Assembly: GCA_032622095.1 (NCBI GenBank)
Contig: CP136063.1
Coordinates: 85,847,980 to 85,911,979, forward strand
DNA: 64,000 nt
Source of the DNA: Siphonodentalium dalli
Lineage: Eukaryota > Mollusca > Scaphopoda > Gadilida > Siphonodentaliidae
Direction of reading: 5' to 3'
The translations under genes and the position numbers were made by a program. A model generated the notes under the pieces. The model saw only the letters and a list, made by a program, of their open reading frames with translations, ran no database searches and was not told where the DNA came from. Positions 25,701 to 40,700 of the stretch are shown piece by piece (the first letter of the stretch is position 1; every line of letters starts with the position of its first letter).

Positions 25701-28700
25701 TCTGGACCGTCCAAAACGGTCCGGTCCACCTATAATAGGCTATATGTTAATGAATTCTCTGTTTTCTCAAAGTTTTACCTCTGTATAGTAGAAACTATAA
25801 GGTTACTGAGTTCAGTGCATTGCAATGAGTCCATATATGTTAAAACTTACATTGTTTGCCGATTGTATGCATCATTGTCTGTCTCTGGTGGGATATACTG
25901 GGAACGATGCACGATAATAGTATTTCTAGTAATGCGAACATGCACTAATTAAATGTATTGGACAGATATATAGCTAGGGCCAGAATGTGTTATAACCAAT
26001 CTAACATGGCACTCAACTGATCGTATGCATGATTCGTATCATACTTATTTTCATTAAATTGAAATTTATACGAAATAACTATACTGATGACAATTATACA
26101 AATGTGTACTATTATGACTACTACATTAATATTGGAGTCTTGGAGATTGTGATGGCTGTTTGTATAGTCCTGACAATTACAGTTATATACATATATAAGT
26201 ACAACTACTATATATATTAACTACTTGAATGCGTCAATACATCGTTGCTAATTGATATTCGCGATAGTTTATTTTACTGAAGTAAAATAGTGGACCGGAC
26301 CGGAGAGTACCGGACCGGCGGCAAAAAGCGGTCCGGTCCGGTCCAGTGACACCCGGTGTGGACCGCGGACCGGACCGGTCCAAAGCGGTCCGGTCCACAT
26401 CACTAAAGGAAATGGCTACTTTTCAGTGTCAAATAAATTTTTTTTCACCCCAACAGGACGAACCATGGTCGTCCCGTCACGTTATGTGTTTCCCAAATAC
26501 GGACTCGTTAATTTCCCTTTGGCGGAACCCTGGATAAATACTCATCAATGAGTATTAAGTATAGAAAAGGTTAACTTATTTTCTGAACATTTCCTATGGG
26601 ATAACTACTCATCAATGAGTATTAAGTATAGAAAAGGTTAACTTATTATCTGAACATTTCCTATGGGATAACTACTCATCAATGAGTATTAAGTATAGAA
26701 AAGGTTAACTTATTATCTGAACATTTCCTATGGGATAACTACTCATCAATGAGTATTAAGTATAGAACGGGTTAACTTATTTTCTGAACATTTCCTATGG
26801 GATAACTACTCATATATGAGTATTAAGAATAGAAAGGGTTAACTTATTTTCTGAACATTTCCTATGGGATAACTCAGGGTTTCCGGCTGCGGGTCCGTCC
26901 CACGGACCCATTCCCCTCGCAGATGATCTGTTTGATTCATACATGTACCAAAAGTCAGTAGCAATACATTTGTATGTCATAAAAAATCTGGCTGCAACGG
27001 GAGTTCGGGGGGTTAAACAGAATACTGGTGAAAAAGCAGGTCAATTGAGCACAGTGTGTTACCGGTACAGTGTAACCCTTTGAAATCAAAGCGCCAAAAC
27101 TACAACGTAATTTTTGGTGTGCATTGAAATAGCGACGTTATATACAGCGTAATAAATGTCGCGGTAACATCAAAGAATGTCGGACTGCTGAGTACTGATA
27201 TTATTTGCACTGGATTTCTGTGGTTGAAACTACTCACGCTCAGAGATCCCGTGCTATCGTACGATTACATAATTTGATCAAAGAATGCCGAATTGCTGAG
27301 TTAGGCAGAGTAGGGATCAACATACGCCAACAGGCGGTTCTCCTACCAAAGGAGGTATCTACCTCCGAGATCTCATGCCATCGTACTATTATAATACGGA
27401 ACCTGTCCCAAATCAGTCTTTATAGCGGGAATTCATAGTGACAACACCATTCATTTGACCCATATTACATACATGGAGGATAAACACAAAAAACATACCC
27501 CCCCCCCAATATGGAGATAAAGTCAAAGTACGGTCAATAATTACGCCACAACCGTCCAATCTCGATGAGAGTAGCGAGATTGGACGCTTGTGGCGTCAAG
27601 GTCAATAATAGTTTCGTTGTCCCGCCTGGGTCCCCAAACACAAACAACGGCAGACATGTTCCAATTTCCCGCCAAAACTCAATTATATTTTATAACACGT
27701 TGGCTAAAACTCTATAGCAGCGGTCGTCAGTTGTTGGACTAATACAGACTATTGACAAGCTACGTGTTCCGAGTTTGAAAGATTTCGCTACCATTCGTAT
27801 TTCGCCGCTATAAATATCTCCTGCAGACAAACCCTGCAGTATATATTACGTCACAGCGCACAAATAGTTTTACGATTGACAGAATACATGGAATATATCA
27901 GTTTCATCTTCACGGAAGCTACTTGAAATTCTAGGAAATACTTAATTCAATTCTCCCAGCTAGGTATTATTGGACAATGCATAGATGCTTTTTAGTGTTT
28001 AGTTTCATTATACCTGTCGGAATCTTATTGTAAGTTATAAATTTTTAAACACTGTAACTTGTAGCTTGATATAGTCTTCAATCAGACGGCAGTCTTACGT
28101 GCATAATTATATGATTAATTATCTGGATACCTCAACAGAATTAATGCACCCACCGAAAATTATCGACTTGCGTAATATACGTAGCTTTGGATTGCCCGGT
28201 CCGGTCCAGGCCATTCCGGTCCGGTACACATGTCTGGACCGTCCAAAACGGTCCGGTCCACCTATAATAGGCTATATGTTAATGAATTCTCTGTTTTCTC
28301 AAAGTTTTACCTCTGTATAGTAGAAACTATAAGGTTACTGAGTTCAGTGCATTGCAATGAGTCCATATATGTTAAAACTTACATTGTTTGCCGATTGTAT
28401 GCATCATTGTCTGTCTCTGGTGGGATATACTGGGAACGATGCACGATAATAGTATTTCTAGTAATGCGAACATGCACTAATTAAATGTATTGGACAGATA
28501 TATAGCTAGGGCCAGAATGTGTTATAACCAATCTAACATGGCACTCAACTGATCGTATGCATGATTCGTATCATACTTATTTTCATTAAATTGAAATTTA
28601 TACGAAATAACTATACTGATGACAATTATACAAATGTGTACTATTATGACTACTACATTAATATTGGAGTCTTGGAGATTGTGATGGCTGTTTGTATAGT

Positions 28701-31700
28701 CCTGACAATTACAGTTATATACATATATAAGTACAACTACTATATATATTAACTACTTGAATGCGTCAATACATCGTTGCTAATTGATATTCGCGATAGT
28801 TTATTTTACTGAAGTAAAATAGTGGACCGGACCGGAGAGTACCGGACCGGCGGCAAAAAGCGGTCCGGTCCGGTCCAGTGACACCCGGTGTGGACCGCGG
28901 ACCGGACCGGTCCAAAGCGGTCCGGTCCACATCACTAAAGGAAATGGCTACTTTTCAGTGTCAAATAAATTTTTTTTCACCCCAACAGGACGAACCATGG
29001 TCGTCCCGTCACGTTATGTGTTTCCCAAATACGGACTCGTTAATTTCCCTTTGGCGGAACCCTGGATAAATACTCATCAATGAGTATTAAGTATAGAAAA
29101 GGTTAACTTATTTTCTGAACATTTCCTATGGGATAACTACTCATCAATGAGTATTAAGTATAGAAAAGGTTAACTTATTATCTGAACATTTCCTATGGGA
29201 TAACTACTCATCAATGAGTATTAAGTATAGAAAAGGTTAACTTATTTTCTGAACATTTCCTATGGGATAACTACTCATCAATGAGTATTATAAAGTATAG
29301 AAAAGGTTAACTTATTATCTGAACATTTCCTATGGGATAACTACTCATCAATGAGTATTAAGTATAGAAAAGGTTAACTTATTATCTGAACATTTCCTAT
29401 GGGATAACTACTCATCAATGAGTATTATAAAGTATAGAAAAGGTTAACTTATTATCTGAACATTTCCTATGGGATAACTACTCATCAATGAGTATTAAGT
29501 ATAGAAAAGGTTAACTTATTATCTGAACATTTCCTATGGGATAACTACTCATCAATGAGTATTAAGTATAGAAAAGGTTAACTTATTTTCTGAACATTTA
29601 CTATGGGATAACTACTCATCAACGAGTATTAAGTATAGAAAAGGTTAACTTATTATCTGAACATTTCCTGTGGGATAACTACTCATCAATGAGTATAACG
29701 TATAGAGTGGGTTCAAGCCTTGAAATAGGGTGTCTGTCATTTGCAGAATGAGATCCCCAGAGGGTGAATTTAGTGATGCTACCCTGCATAGCGGGCTAGC
29801 ATCACCAAATTCACCCTCTGGGAACCTCATTCTGCTGAGGTGTAAGCAGAATGAGGTCCCCAGATGGTGAATTTGGTGATGCTAGCCCACTATGCGGGGA
29901 AGCGTCACTAAATTCACCCTCTGGGGACCTCATTCTGCAAATGACAGACACCCTATTTCAAGGCTTGAGTGGGTTAACATAATACACTGATATGGTCTAT
30001 TTTTTTGTGATGGGTGTTTTGATAATAAGTGCAGAAAACAGGAGATCCTCATTCATTCATTTGTATCGAGTATTCAGATTATACGTTCAACAAACAACCT
30101 ATATCCTCAAGTGAACTACTTGTAAGTGATTTTTACAGTCATCAATGATACAATTTCGGTGGAAGTGCATTGTGCTGTTCCAATATAACAGTATATCCGT
30201 TCTGTGTCAACCTACAAACACATGTTCAGACTGATACGCAGCTCAACACTCAGTGAAAGGGCTTCGTTTTTAAGAATGTCTCCATAAGCGAGGTAGTTGG
30301 GTCTTAGATACCATCATTGCAGACTGGGCTAGAGGCTGTCGGCACGGGTTCAAACCCTGACTTAGATGAAAATCTGGAGCAATCTTAATCTTAGTTCAGG
30401 GACATCTCAATGTGTCATTCCGATTGATATTTGGCCATTTTGATAAGGATGAGAATTTCATGCTCACTGAAGCAAGCACATTGAAGCAATGAGTCTGGGC
30501 TACATCAGATTGGTGTGGGTTCGAACCCCGGCATTGGCAAAAATCTGGACCGATTTTCAAGCTTGATCTGATTTGAGGGACATCTCAATGTGCCATTCTG
30601 ATCATTACATGGCCATTTCAATAAGAAATGAGAATTTGTTTACGCTCACTGGGTGAACCCTTTTGTTGTTTGGTACGTATATATACATATGACATCATTG
30701 GGTACATTTGTTGTTTAGTACGTAAATTTACTTATTGGGGAATGTTTTGTGTCCAACGAGGAAGGAAACATGTTGTCTATGGCAGTTTTAGTGAATGTGA
30801 CTATTTTAACAGCAATACCCACTGCGAAGGCCACCCGTATCTTTAAGTGTGAAATAACCGAAGTTACTCGTAATTATGTGGCATATTCTGTGGCAATTTA
30901 GCATGAAGTTAGATTATAATACATCATTATGACCGTAATATGTCACTCTTTCCAATGTATATAGCATCATGTATTAATTTGAAGGGTACTCAACTGATAC
31001 ATTGCTAGCTCTTAGCTCCGAAGGGGAGGTCATATCCATCTCCATGTCTTTCTGAAACTATCTATTTTATTGGCAGGGCCTTCAATCCAAGTCACCACTA
31101 TTTGTTTAGTTTGGGCCCTCTGGTAGCTGGCCAACATGTATTAGTCTTATGGTGTAATTACATACATTGGCTTATGGTGATATTGTACATATTGTAGGTT
31201 ATCAGGTCAATCCAGTTCTTTGATTGAGGTGCATAGGAGTGTTTATCTTTCCTCGTGGCCTCCACCTGCCAGAAAATTCTTTATTATACCATATAGTTCA
31301 GTGGGCAAGATAACTTTGACGGAGATACAATATTTTTCAAAATAAGTAAAATATATATCTCCTAGAAGTATCTTGCCCACTGAACTCTGAGCTCCCTCCC
31401 AGGGTTTCGCACCCACCCTGCTCACGAGGAATGTCCTAATGGGGAAAAAGAGGATGAATCAGCTCGGCAATTGGTTTTGTTGGAGATCGGAGATTGGTTT
31501 TGATGGAGATCGGAGATCACGTGGTTGGATAGTACAGGAAGTCAGGAAACATTATAAAAATGTACCATAGAATTTTCGTACCGTTTTCAACTCTGGGGTT
31601 TGTTAACCCTTCCTAGTTAATGTAGGGAATATACCATATAGTTTAGTGGGCAAGGTACTTCTAGGAGATATATATTTTACTTATTTTGAAAAATATTGTA

Positions 31701-34700
31701 TTTAGGTCATTACTGTATTTAGGTGCATTATCCTGTTTATCATACATTTTAATTTTAGGGGACCAAAGCAAGCAGACATGTGGATCAAGATAATAGTTAT
31801 TCTTGTCCGAAACACACACCCTGAGTATGCAAGAACAGCAAGAGCAATTGTCAGGGATATGGCGAAAATACTTGACTGGAAGGTAAGGCCGCAACAATAA
31901 AATGGTTTATGAACATTTGGGTTGAAAACATAGTCGTATAAGAGCGACGTATTTTATCCCAAACTAGATGCTTGAATTTAAACCAAAATTGTGTACAAAC
32001 GCAAACATGTTTGGTAGCAAGATCTTTCACTGGCATAGATCACTACACCATAATGCATGACATTTCAGATAAGTAAGCTATACACTGATGTTGCGAATTA
32101 CTTAGATGAAATTAAAACATAATTATAAAGTTCAGGTATTTTGGCAGTACAGTAATACTATTTAGTTTGCGAGCAGAACAGCATCATGGGAACTATAGTT
32201 TTTGCGGAAAGGATGCGCGAAGCGGTTATGTTAACTTTCTTTCCAATAAATTGATCGGCGAAGCCAGTCGCTTATTTTGAAAACCCTCCCGAATTCTTTT
32301 TTTTTTTTTTTTTGGGAATAGACATTCGATTGATGTCTGCCCCCTATTGGCCTACAGTTGTATGCGGTTATTGTGACTCAAAAAATTGTCACCCACATGT
32401 TTGTATTTGTTACTACTACATTTATTGTATCAGCTTCCTGTAAATAATAATGTTTTTCTAAACAGGTAGCTATTAACGCATTCCAGTTGTTGTATTTCAC
32501 TCTAACCCTGTGGGATAAAAAAGGTAGATGCAGGAGGGTAACAAAATAAAAACAAATGTATGCATCACCACCACAACAATTGACAAATAGCAGAATTTTA
32601 CAACATTTCTGAATTCGATAAGTTTTACTCAAATTATAAAAAAGAAGGTGAAAACAAAAGCGACTCACCCTATAGGAACCTATATAAAATATTTTAATTA
32701 TGAACATTGAGGGAAATTAAGTATTTAACTCTTGGAAAATTTGGGGTGAATTTACAACTAAACATTTTTAGGTCAATTTGATGAACACAAGTTTAAGCTT
32801 ATGGTATGGGTTGGCATCCATCCGTCAGTCTGTCCATCCGTGTGTCTGACAATAATTTCGTTTAGTACACCCTACAGGCCACATCTCTTATCCGAACATC
32901 ACCAAAATTAATTTTGACCTTCGGGGTGACTTCTAAATGGGAGCCATCAATTTTTTCCAAAATTTGTTAAAAAACATAGCCACCAGCAGTCCTCTTTAAT
33001 TTCATATTTGAATCCATTGGCACACCCTGCATTTTGAAATGTTTTGAAAATTGACAGGTATGTTGATGATCACCTCTAGATGGGAGCTATCAAATTTTTA
33101 ACGATTTTCAATGAAAAACATGGCTGGTGTCAGCCATCTCGGATTTTACTCTTTGCATCACTAAATCATTATCACATCCTGCAGAGCATGTCCCTCATTT
33201 GATCATCACCAAACTTCATATGGATCCTCCGGTTGACCTCTAAATGGGTGCTTACCATTTATTCCGAATTCTGTTAAAAAAACATGCTGCCCGCGGCCAT
33301 CATGGATTTTACTCTTTGTATGACTAAATCCTTTAGCACACCTTGCAGGTCACATTGCTCATTAATCATCACCAAACGTCACATGGATCTTCGGGTGACC
33401 TCTAGATGGGAACCTCCCTTTTTTCCCAAAGTTTGTTAAAAAAAACATGGCTGCCAATAATTCTTTTGCAACAGTTCTACTCTTTCTGGCAAAAAAAACT
33501 TGACGACCGCCATCTTCCGATGCACACCCCTTGTTATTATACCCCCACTTTCGAAGAAAATGGGGGGTATACTGGATTGACTGCGTCTGTTCGTCCGTTA
33601 CACTTTCTCCCTCCGTGTGTCCGTCCGTCCATCCGACCTCATAACTCGAACAACTATGAACCGATTTCAATAATTTTTTGTATGCAATCTCCTTAGGACA
33701 GCCTCTCCGCATGATGCTAATTGCGGTGCGGTCCGATTTTCTTTTTTTAAGTTACGCCTTACTTTTCGACTTATTTTGACTTAGAAGATTCTGTCCGACT
33801 TAATAACTTTAACAAATATGAACCGATTTCGATAATTTTTGGTATACATGCTTCTCGCAACACCCTCTCTACATGATGCGGCTCAGGGTTGGCTCGGACT
33901 GTTTTTCCTAACATTACACTTCATTTTCGACTTATTTTGACTTAGAAAATTTTGGGATTTTTTTTTTTGTGGATGCTATATTATTAATCCAAATTTTTCT
34001 TTAAAGTTAAATATCTTTTTTGTTGGGTTTACAGATAATGCGGGTTGAATTTGCCACGGTGGGGGTATGCTAGCACGTGAGTGCACACCTATTGTTTATT
34101 TTGTATAACATATGTTATTTTTCATATTATATCTGTTATTTTACTTATTCTCCCTATTTTCAGGCTAATGTGAATGGAGTTAAGGAAATTGCCAAAGCTA
34201 TGGCCAGCATGAAACTACCTGAAAATAACGAGGAAAATGATAAGACTCTGAGGGATTTAGCTGATGGCTTCAAAAATATCATGCACAAAATACTTTCAAA
34301 ACTTAGGTATATATAATGTTATTGCTGCACAAATTTTATATGCTCATTGTCAATCCAACAACTTTTGCCTTAGTTATAGCTGACTATGGGTTCAGTCCAT
34401 CAAATTTTACCTGAGATATAGCCATAGTTGGGCTTCAAATTAATTTTTTTGGATGATAACTTTAGTATTTGAATTTCGATCAACTCAAAACTTTAAGGTT
34501 TAACTTTAGTGGTTTAAGCACAAGAAAAAAGATGTCAAGTTTGAACATAGGGTTGGTCCAACAAATTTTGCCTGAGTTAAAGCCAGGGTTCACGTTGTCA
34601 CTTGCCAAATTTGCCAATGGCAAAAATAATTCACATTTGGCAAAAAATATTTTCATTTGGCAAAAGTTTTGGCAAGTCACTTTTTAATTCTTCAAGAAAG

Positions 34701-37700
34701 TTTTAAAATATTGGTCAATCAATATCATGCATTTCAGGAAATTTACAATATAATTGTATTAGTGGTATTTTATAAGATTTAGGAAAAGTTAACACCTCTA
34801 TTAATACGCAGTTAATCTGATAGCATTAGTATTGAGGTGAAGTGGTGGAGGGATTACCTGTATTTTGAGTGGTGGTGGTGGTGTTTACATAGGTAATCAT
34901 CTTGTGATGTGCCCTTCTGATGAAGCAACCGTTCCACCATGTTATTGTTCGGTGATTGGTTTATGGATTGATTGTTGTATGAAAAACCACAATAGGGATG
35001 CGAGTATAATTATGATCTGCTTTCCTATCGATATCAAAAGTCATTCAAAACATAAGACGCAAGGCTGCAGATAATGATACTATCAGGGATAGTATTTGGC
35101 AAATGTTAAAAGAATTTGGCAAAAAATGTTTTCATTTGGCAAATTATTTGGCAAAAGTAAATTTCGGTCCAATGCGGACCCTGGTTAAAGCCCTTGTTGG
35201 ACTTATCAGATTTTGTTTATGTCAATTATTATGAGCTCACAACAGGCCTATTAAGCCAGGCTTCAACGCTGTACATGTTCAAAGATCATGTGAGTTGAAT
35301 TCTTTCAGATCAATTGTACCACTATCAGGCCTGAAAATATGGTGCCGGACATTTACAGACTGAGGTCCCCAGAGGGTGAATTTAGGGACGGTACCCCACA
35401 CAATAGGCTAGCATCACCACATTCATCCTCTGTGGACCTCATACTGAATGGCATTATCTGCTATGGGAGACCTAGGCACAGATTTAAGTTCCCAGATGGT
35501 GAAGATGGTGACGTCTGCCAATTTGGCACCTCGATTTTGCATTATGTCAATTTGGGGATACAGAGAAACTAAACTCAAAAAGAAATTTTAAAAGAATTTT
35601 CTAAAGACACTAAAAAACTTTATTTGATAATAAAGATACTTTCCAGTGAAGATGAGACCAAAGCAGAATGATGAATTTAGAATTGAATCTAAGGACTTCA
35701 AGTTATGTCCCAATTTCTACATTTTTAAGGATTGAACAAAATTCTTTTATATTGGAAATATCAGGTGCTGATCCTCCATAATCATGCCTGCAAATAGTGT
35801 GTCTGACATTTGCAGAATGAGGTCCCCAGAGGTCCTACCTTGATACTACCCTGCACAGCAAGCTGGCATCACCAAATTCACCCACTGTGACCTCATTCTG
35901 CCTAGGCCTCATCTTCTGGGAGGTATCTATAGTCTCAAATTAACATTGTTTTAGTTACTTTTTCCCTTCTGTTCTGTCCATATCACCTAATTTTCAGAAT
36001 GATTGATTGGGGTTTATTGTCGCTTTATGGCCCACAGGCGTATTTTGCCATGCCCCAGCAATGCTCTTTTTATTTCAGAGGTACGAAGCAGCTCTCTGAT
36101 GTGACGGGTGAACTCACACTGCTCGTATTAACCTACCTGGGGACTGGTATAGAAATCTTCTGTGATGCGGCTGAAGATCTCGCATCACACATAGATTTCA
36201 AGGTATGTCACCCTGTGTGAAATAACTCTTTCATGACGGAGCGCGCTGGTGCAGCATTAAATATCCATTGCAGTGCATTCTCTTACATGTGAGTCTCCCA
36301 TAGGGAGCCTCACATATATAAGAGAATGCACTGGCTTACAATGTCAAGGCAAATATTGTTAGGCCTATGTATCCTCTTATATTTTTCCGCCAAAGGAAGC
36401 CCTCACACTGAACTATATGGATATATGTCCTGCTTTTGTAAACCATAGTAGGAAAGGGGTTAACTTTTTGGTTACCTACGAATGCACATTGGATTGCTCG
36501 GAATCAGTCACGCATGCGCAGTCCCAATATAACTCACTTTACAGATTGAATTCATCAGTTTATTTTCTGCTACGGAACCGAACGGAAGTCTAAGGGAGTA
36601 TTTTTCCGAATTTGCCGTTTAACAACTAGACAACAAATTAAATTTATCGATACAATAATTACTGGTCCCCTAAGCATTCGTTTTTATAATTATCGTTTTG
36701 AATTCACGGACCGTTTCGCTTCCGACGTACATTTGTTCCGTATTTTCGATCAGGCGGTGCGCGGTGTTTTGTCATTAAAGATTTATAGACTATGAAAATC
36801 TCCATTTCGCCATTTCAAGGCCTTACGACGCGCATCGATTATTGTGAGAAATGCATCTGTGGAATTATTATAGCTCCTATAAGGTATGATAGAATTTGTC
36901 AGATTGAATAATGCCACGTGCTTCGCTACCGGAAGTATCCTAATTTCGTGGGAATTATTAATTGTGACGTTTTAACGTGTGGAAATTTATTTAGCAATAA
37001 TTCCATCGCTACTGACGCTATCTATCATCATGTTATGAACAATGTGCTTTCACATAATACTATGTTGTTTTATGTTTCAATGCAAATGATCCAGATGTGT
37101 TAATCACGTTTGAACTTGAAGTTGATTACACAGTTGATTACATCTTGGTTTATCAATGTCACATGCATAACAATAACTTCGTATGACAGTAGTACCTTAG
37201 TACTATGAATAAATCTCAGCCATGTCATAGATGTATGTCGATTAATAATCTACCTTGTATATAGGTCTAATGAACAATAGCTGCGATTATACACCAGCCG
37301 GTTCAGCAAGCCGGTCTGAACCGGTGGGCTTGTAAATTTCTGAGAAGGATCCAGGGAGGTTTTAATACCTGTTACAGGTTTGGGCGCTCAAACTCTGGAG
37401 ACCCTAAAGTTCTAAAATTCCATGGGGATAGTATTTATTCAAGTTGCTTTTCCATTATTTCAAGGATTTTCTATAATTCAACAACTTGTATTGAAAATCA
37501 GATGAGATAGTCTATGATATAGAGCCTTTATTTTCACCATCTCTGGATCCTTCCCGGCTAGTATTTCTCGGTCGGATCTCTTCTCGGGCAGGAACAGTTC
37601 ACGCTCCCCCTGATTATGCCTCGGCGTTCAATCAATTAGTGGGGAGGCGACCGGTGGCGATGCCATGGTATTTGGGACCCCCAGGACATTTGGTCCCACA

Positions 37701-40700
37701 CCGGTGCGAGCGGTTCTGTGTGCTGAATTTGCCAAATCGCGTGCGAACGTAACGACACCGGCTGGGCGGCCTACGGCAACTTCCGCATAGGGTAGTTAGT
37801 GGCCCTACCCATGCGGTAGCAAGTCTGGTCACGCTCTATCTAAAGACACGGCCTTGCCTGCCTCTCAGCCGTCTTGGGGTTTCTGCTGCAATCGCCTCTA
37901 CCCATCGTTCTGCTTGGACAGGACATTCAGCTTGATCGGGACCACCTGCATTTGGGGGGGGGGGGGGGCTCACCCCGGTCCGATGGCTCCACCTCCTTCC
38001 GGTTATCAGAAGGAACCAGTTTTGGCTATGGGATTCTTCATTTCGACACTGGACTCCAAAATTGGAACTCAGTTTATCAGCCTTTTGCTCAAGCAGTTGG
38101 CCGTACTTAAAATTCCATGGGAGGTATTTACACCTCGATTGAGCCATCGCCGGAATGGGCCTCCCTCTAGTGTTTTGTCGTCCATTATGGACATTGCAGG
38201 TCATTCCGACGCTAGGGCAGGGAGCGACATGCTATCCTTACACCCCAAGGCGTCTGAGGCTTTCGATGACGACCCGTCTGCGCACAATACGTCAGACTGT
38301 GGGTCTTTTCGGTCGTCACAGTCTGGCATCGGTAAGGCAGAAGCTGCGGATCGTGATTTCCTATCCAAGGTTTATCTCATCTATATGCTTCTTCCTACTG
38401 AACTATGTACTCTCAAGCTCGCCTGGCTCGACCTGCGCACTCGTACCACCGCTTCAAAATGCATCGAGAACACGATCTATCTTACCTGTGATATACGTTT
38501 CATAGGTAAGGTACACGACCCACGACTGACGCACTGGTCAATAGACTTCACACATGAATGAAGCACATTTACATGGAAAGCATTTCTCTTGTCACGTGCC
38601 ACAACGACACTGCCAATGGCCTTGCCGACAGAGTACATCTCATGGCTCTTCATACTCCTATTATCAATATCAATTTGATTATCTGGCACATAGAAATAAA
38701 ATTAAAAGGAAGTCGGTCTATGCTGGATTTGTCCTATAGACAATAACACGGGCAAAGACGTTTGCACTGTTCAGCTCAGCTTTCGAGGAAGCTCATTGAC
38801 TAGCATTATAGACCTTTCCTTGCAGGCAGGGGACCACCCAGTCCGAGTGGATCCCAACCACATGGCACCAGCCGCCCAATCATAAGGGCCTTAAACCATG
38901 CTGCCAACTCTGCTCGCTTCGGTCTATGCTGGATTTGTCATATTTTCCTTAAACATGCTTTAAACAGGACCACTTAGGTAGGGGGAGCTCCTCTCTATCA
39001 TGGCTATTAAAATTCAATAAGTACCAACATTATAAAGGGATGTGTGTCCTTTACTAGGAGGATGATAATTTCATTTGTTTCCTTCATAGGCGAGCCATTT
39101 TAGAGCGGGTCTTCCCCTAGTTTGCTGCATGCTTCACACTAACCTACCTATCACACACCTAGGTCGTTCTGCTGCTTGTTTGGGGGAAAAGTGACATGAT
39201 GTTCTGGGCAGAGGCTCAGAACTGAATATTCCGTATGGTGACAATTTACCCGTGTTTATCATCTGATTACATTGTACATCATTTGAACTGATTTCAGTTG
39301 TCGAAGAGACAACTATTTGACTATTTCGTATATCGACACGGTCTGCGCACCTTAATTTCTTAAATTCAGATCGCGGTGGGTATTCCACTGGGAACGTGGA
39401 CTGCTCTCAGGTGCCTAATGGTCGTGGGGGCCTAATAATGGTGTGGGGATTTAGGCTGAACATTATAGTAGTGATTGAAAATTTTGCTATATGTCTTCAT
39501 TACAAATGATGGTGATCATTGGGAATTTTCTCCAAAATTAATACTCGTACAGACGCTATTATTTGGCTCCTGAGAGTAGCGGTTTGCTTCCCGGTGGCTG
39601 CTCTGGTCACCTGCGGTGTTCGGCCATGAGCTCCCGGTGCTTATGGCTGTTAGCCATGTTCTCTGAGGGGCTATATCTCTATATTTAGTGATACATTGGA
39701 TCATGCTAGGGATCTGTGCTCGGGCTCCGCCATTGGATTGATGGACGCAGCTTTGGTAGAGCCTTCTGACATGATCTCATTGCTGACTTATATAATTATC
39801 ACCTTGATATATATTTTACGCGTAAGATTTGTATCACAGGGTTTCTGTCTGATATCTTGTGATGCATAGGTACCTCAGAGACATGTGATCAGGGGGCATG
39901 ACCACCTTGCAAGATGCGGTGGTTGGGGGCAACTTCTGTTCCGATGGCTTGACTCCATTATCGTTGTACAACCCGTTTGGCCTAATGGGTTCTCAACTCG
40001 ATCCCTGTGCCACAAATTTGGCATCAGGTTCTCTGCCATTTTCTTTGGCGAACAGCAGTTAGTTAACTCTTAATGTTGGTTGTCTCGCCATCTTCGGAGT
40101 GGGCCTCCTCCTGTTCAGGTCGTTCTGTCACTACGGCGGAGAGTGAGTTAGTCTCCTACCTTCATGATCCTGCATCATGGGACCTTAGAACCGACAGATG
40201 AATAAGACGACACAGAGAATAACGAAGAGTTTCTTCTTCCGTTATACTTGCTCGGTTCGCTCGCAACTATGAATTGGATGGCACCTCATGGGATGTTTGT
40301 TTCAAAACAAGGGGGACGGTACACATTTGAGCAATATAGCACTCTAACTATATGAGTTATTTCACATAAATAATCCTAACAGATTCATTAAAGAGTTCAT
40401 ATATGGTACAATCTGTTTTAGAAGAGTACCTTTACTCAAAATTTGGCTATTAACTTTATTGCTCGTGCCTCCTCCTGGGCTTGCATTCTAATCCATATAG
40501 TTCAGTGTGAGGGCTTCCTTTGGCGGAAATTTTTTATTTTTAAAAGTATAATACATTTTTCCTTAAAGAAAGCCTGAACACTGAACTATCATAGGGCCCT
40601 CCCATGGCGGTGCCATTCCCAACCCCGCAACTCGCCAATCTCCTGATTGAGTTGAAAATAAACTGATGAATTCAGTCTGTAAAGTGAGTTATATTGGGAC

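Noticed and set aside
24674-29069. Five pairs of identical 60-84 codon frames suggesting duplicated genes
   Set aside because: The pairs are identical because the 2.53 kb segment is duplicated; none has a motif, and the DNA is identical outside the frames as well.
37854-38561. 235-codon frame as a host gene or exon
   Set aside because: It lies inside the DIRS-type element, overlaps competing frames, has no motif, and would break the exon chain of the host gene. Kept only as a possible gag-like relic.
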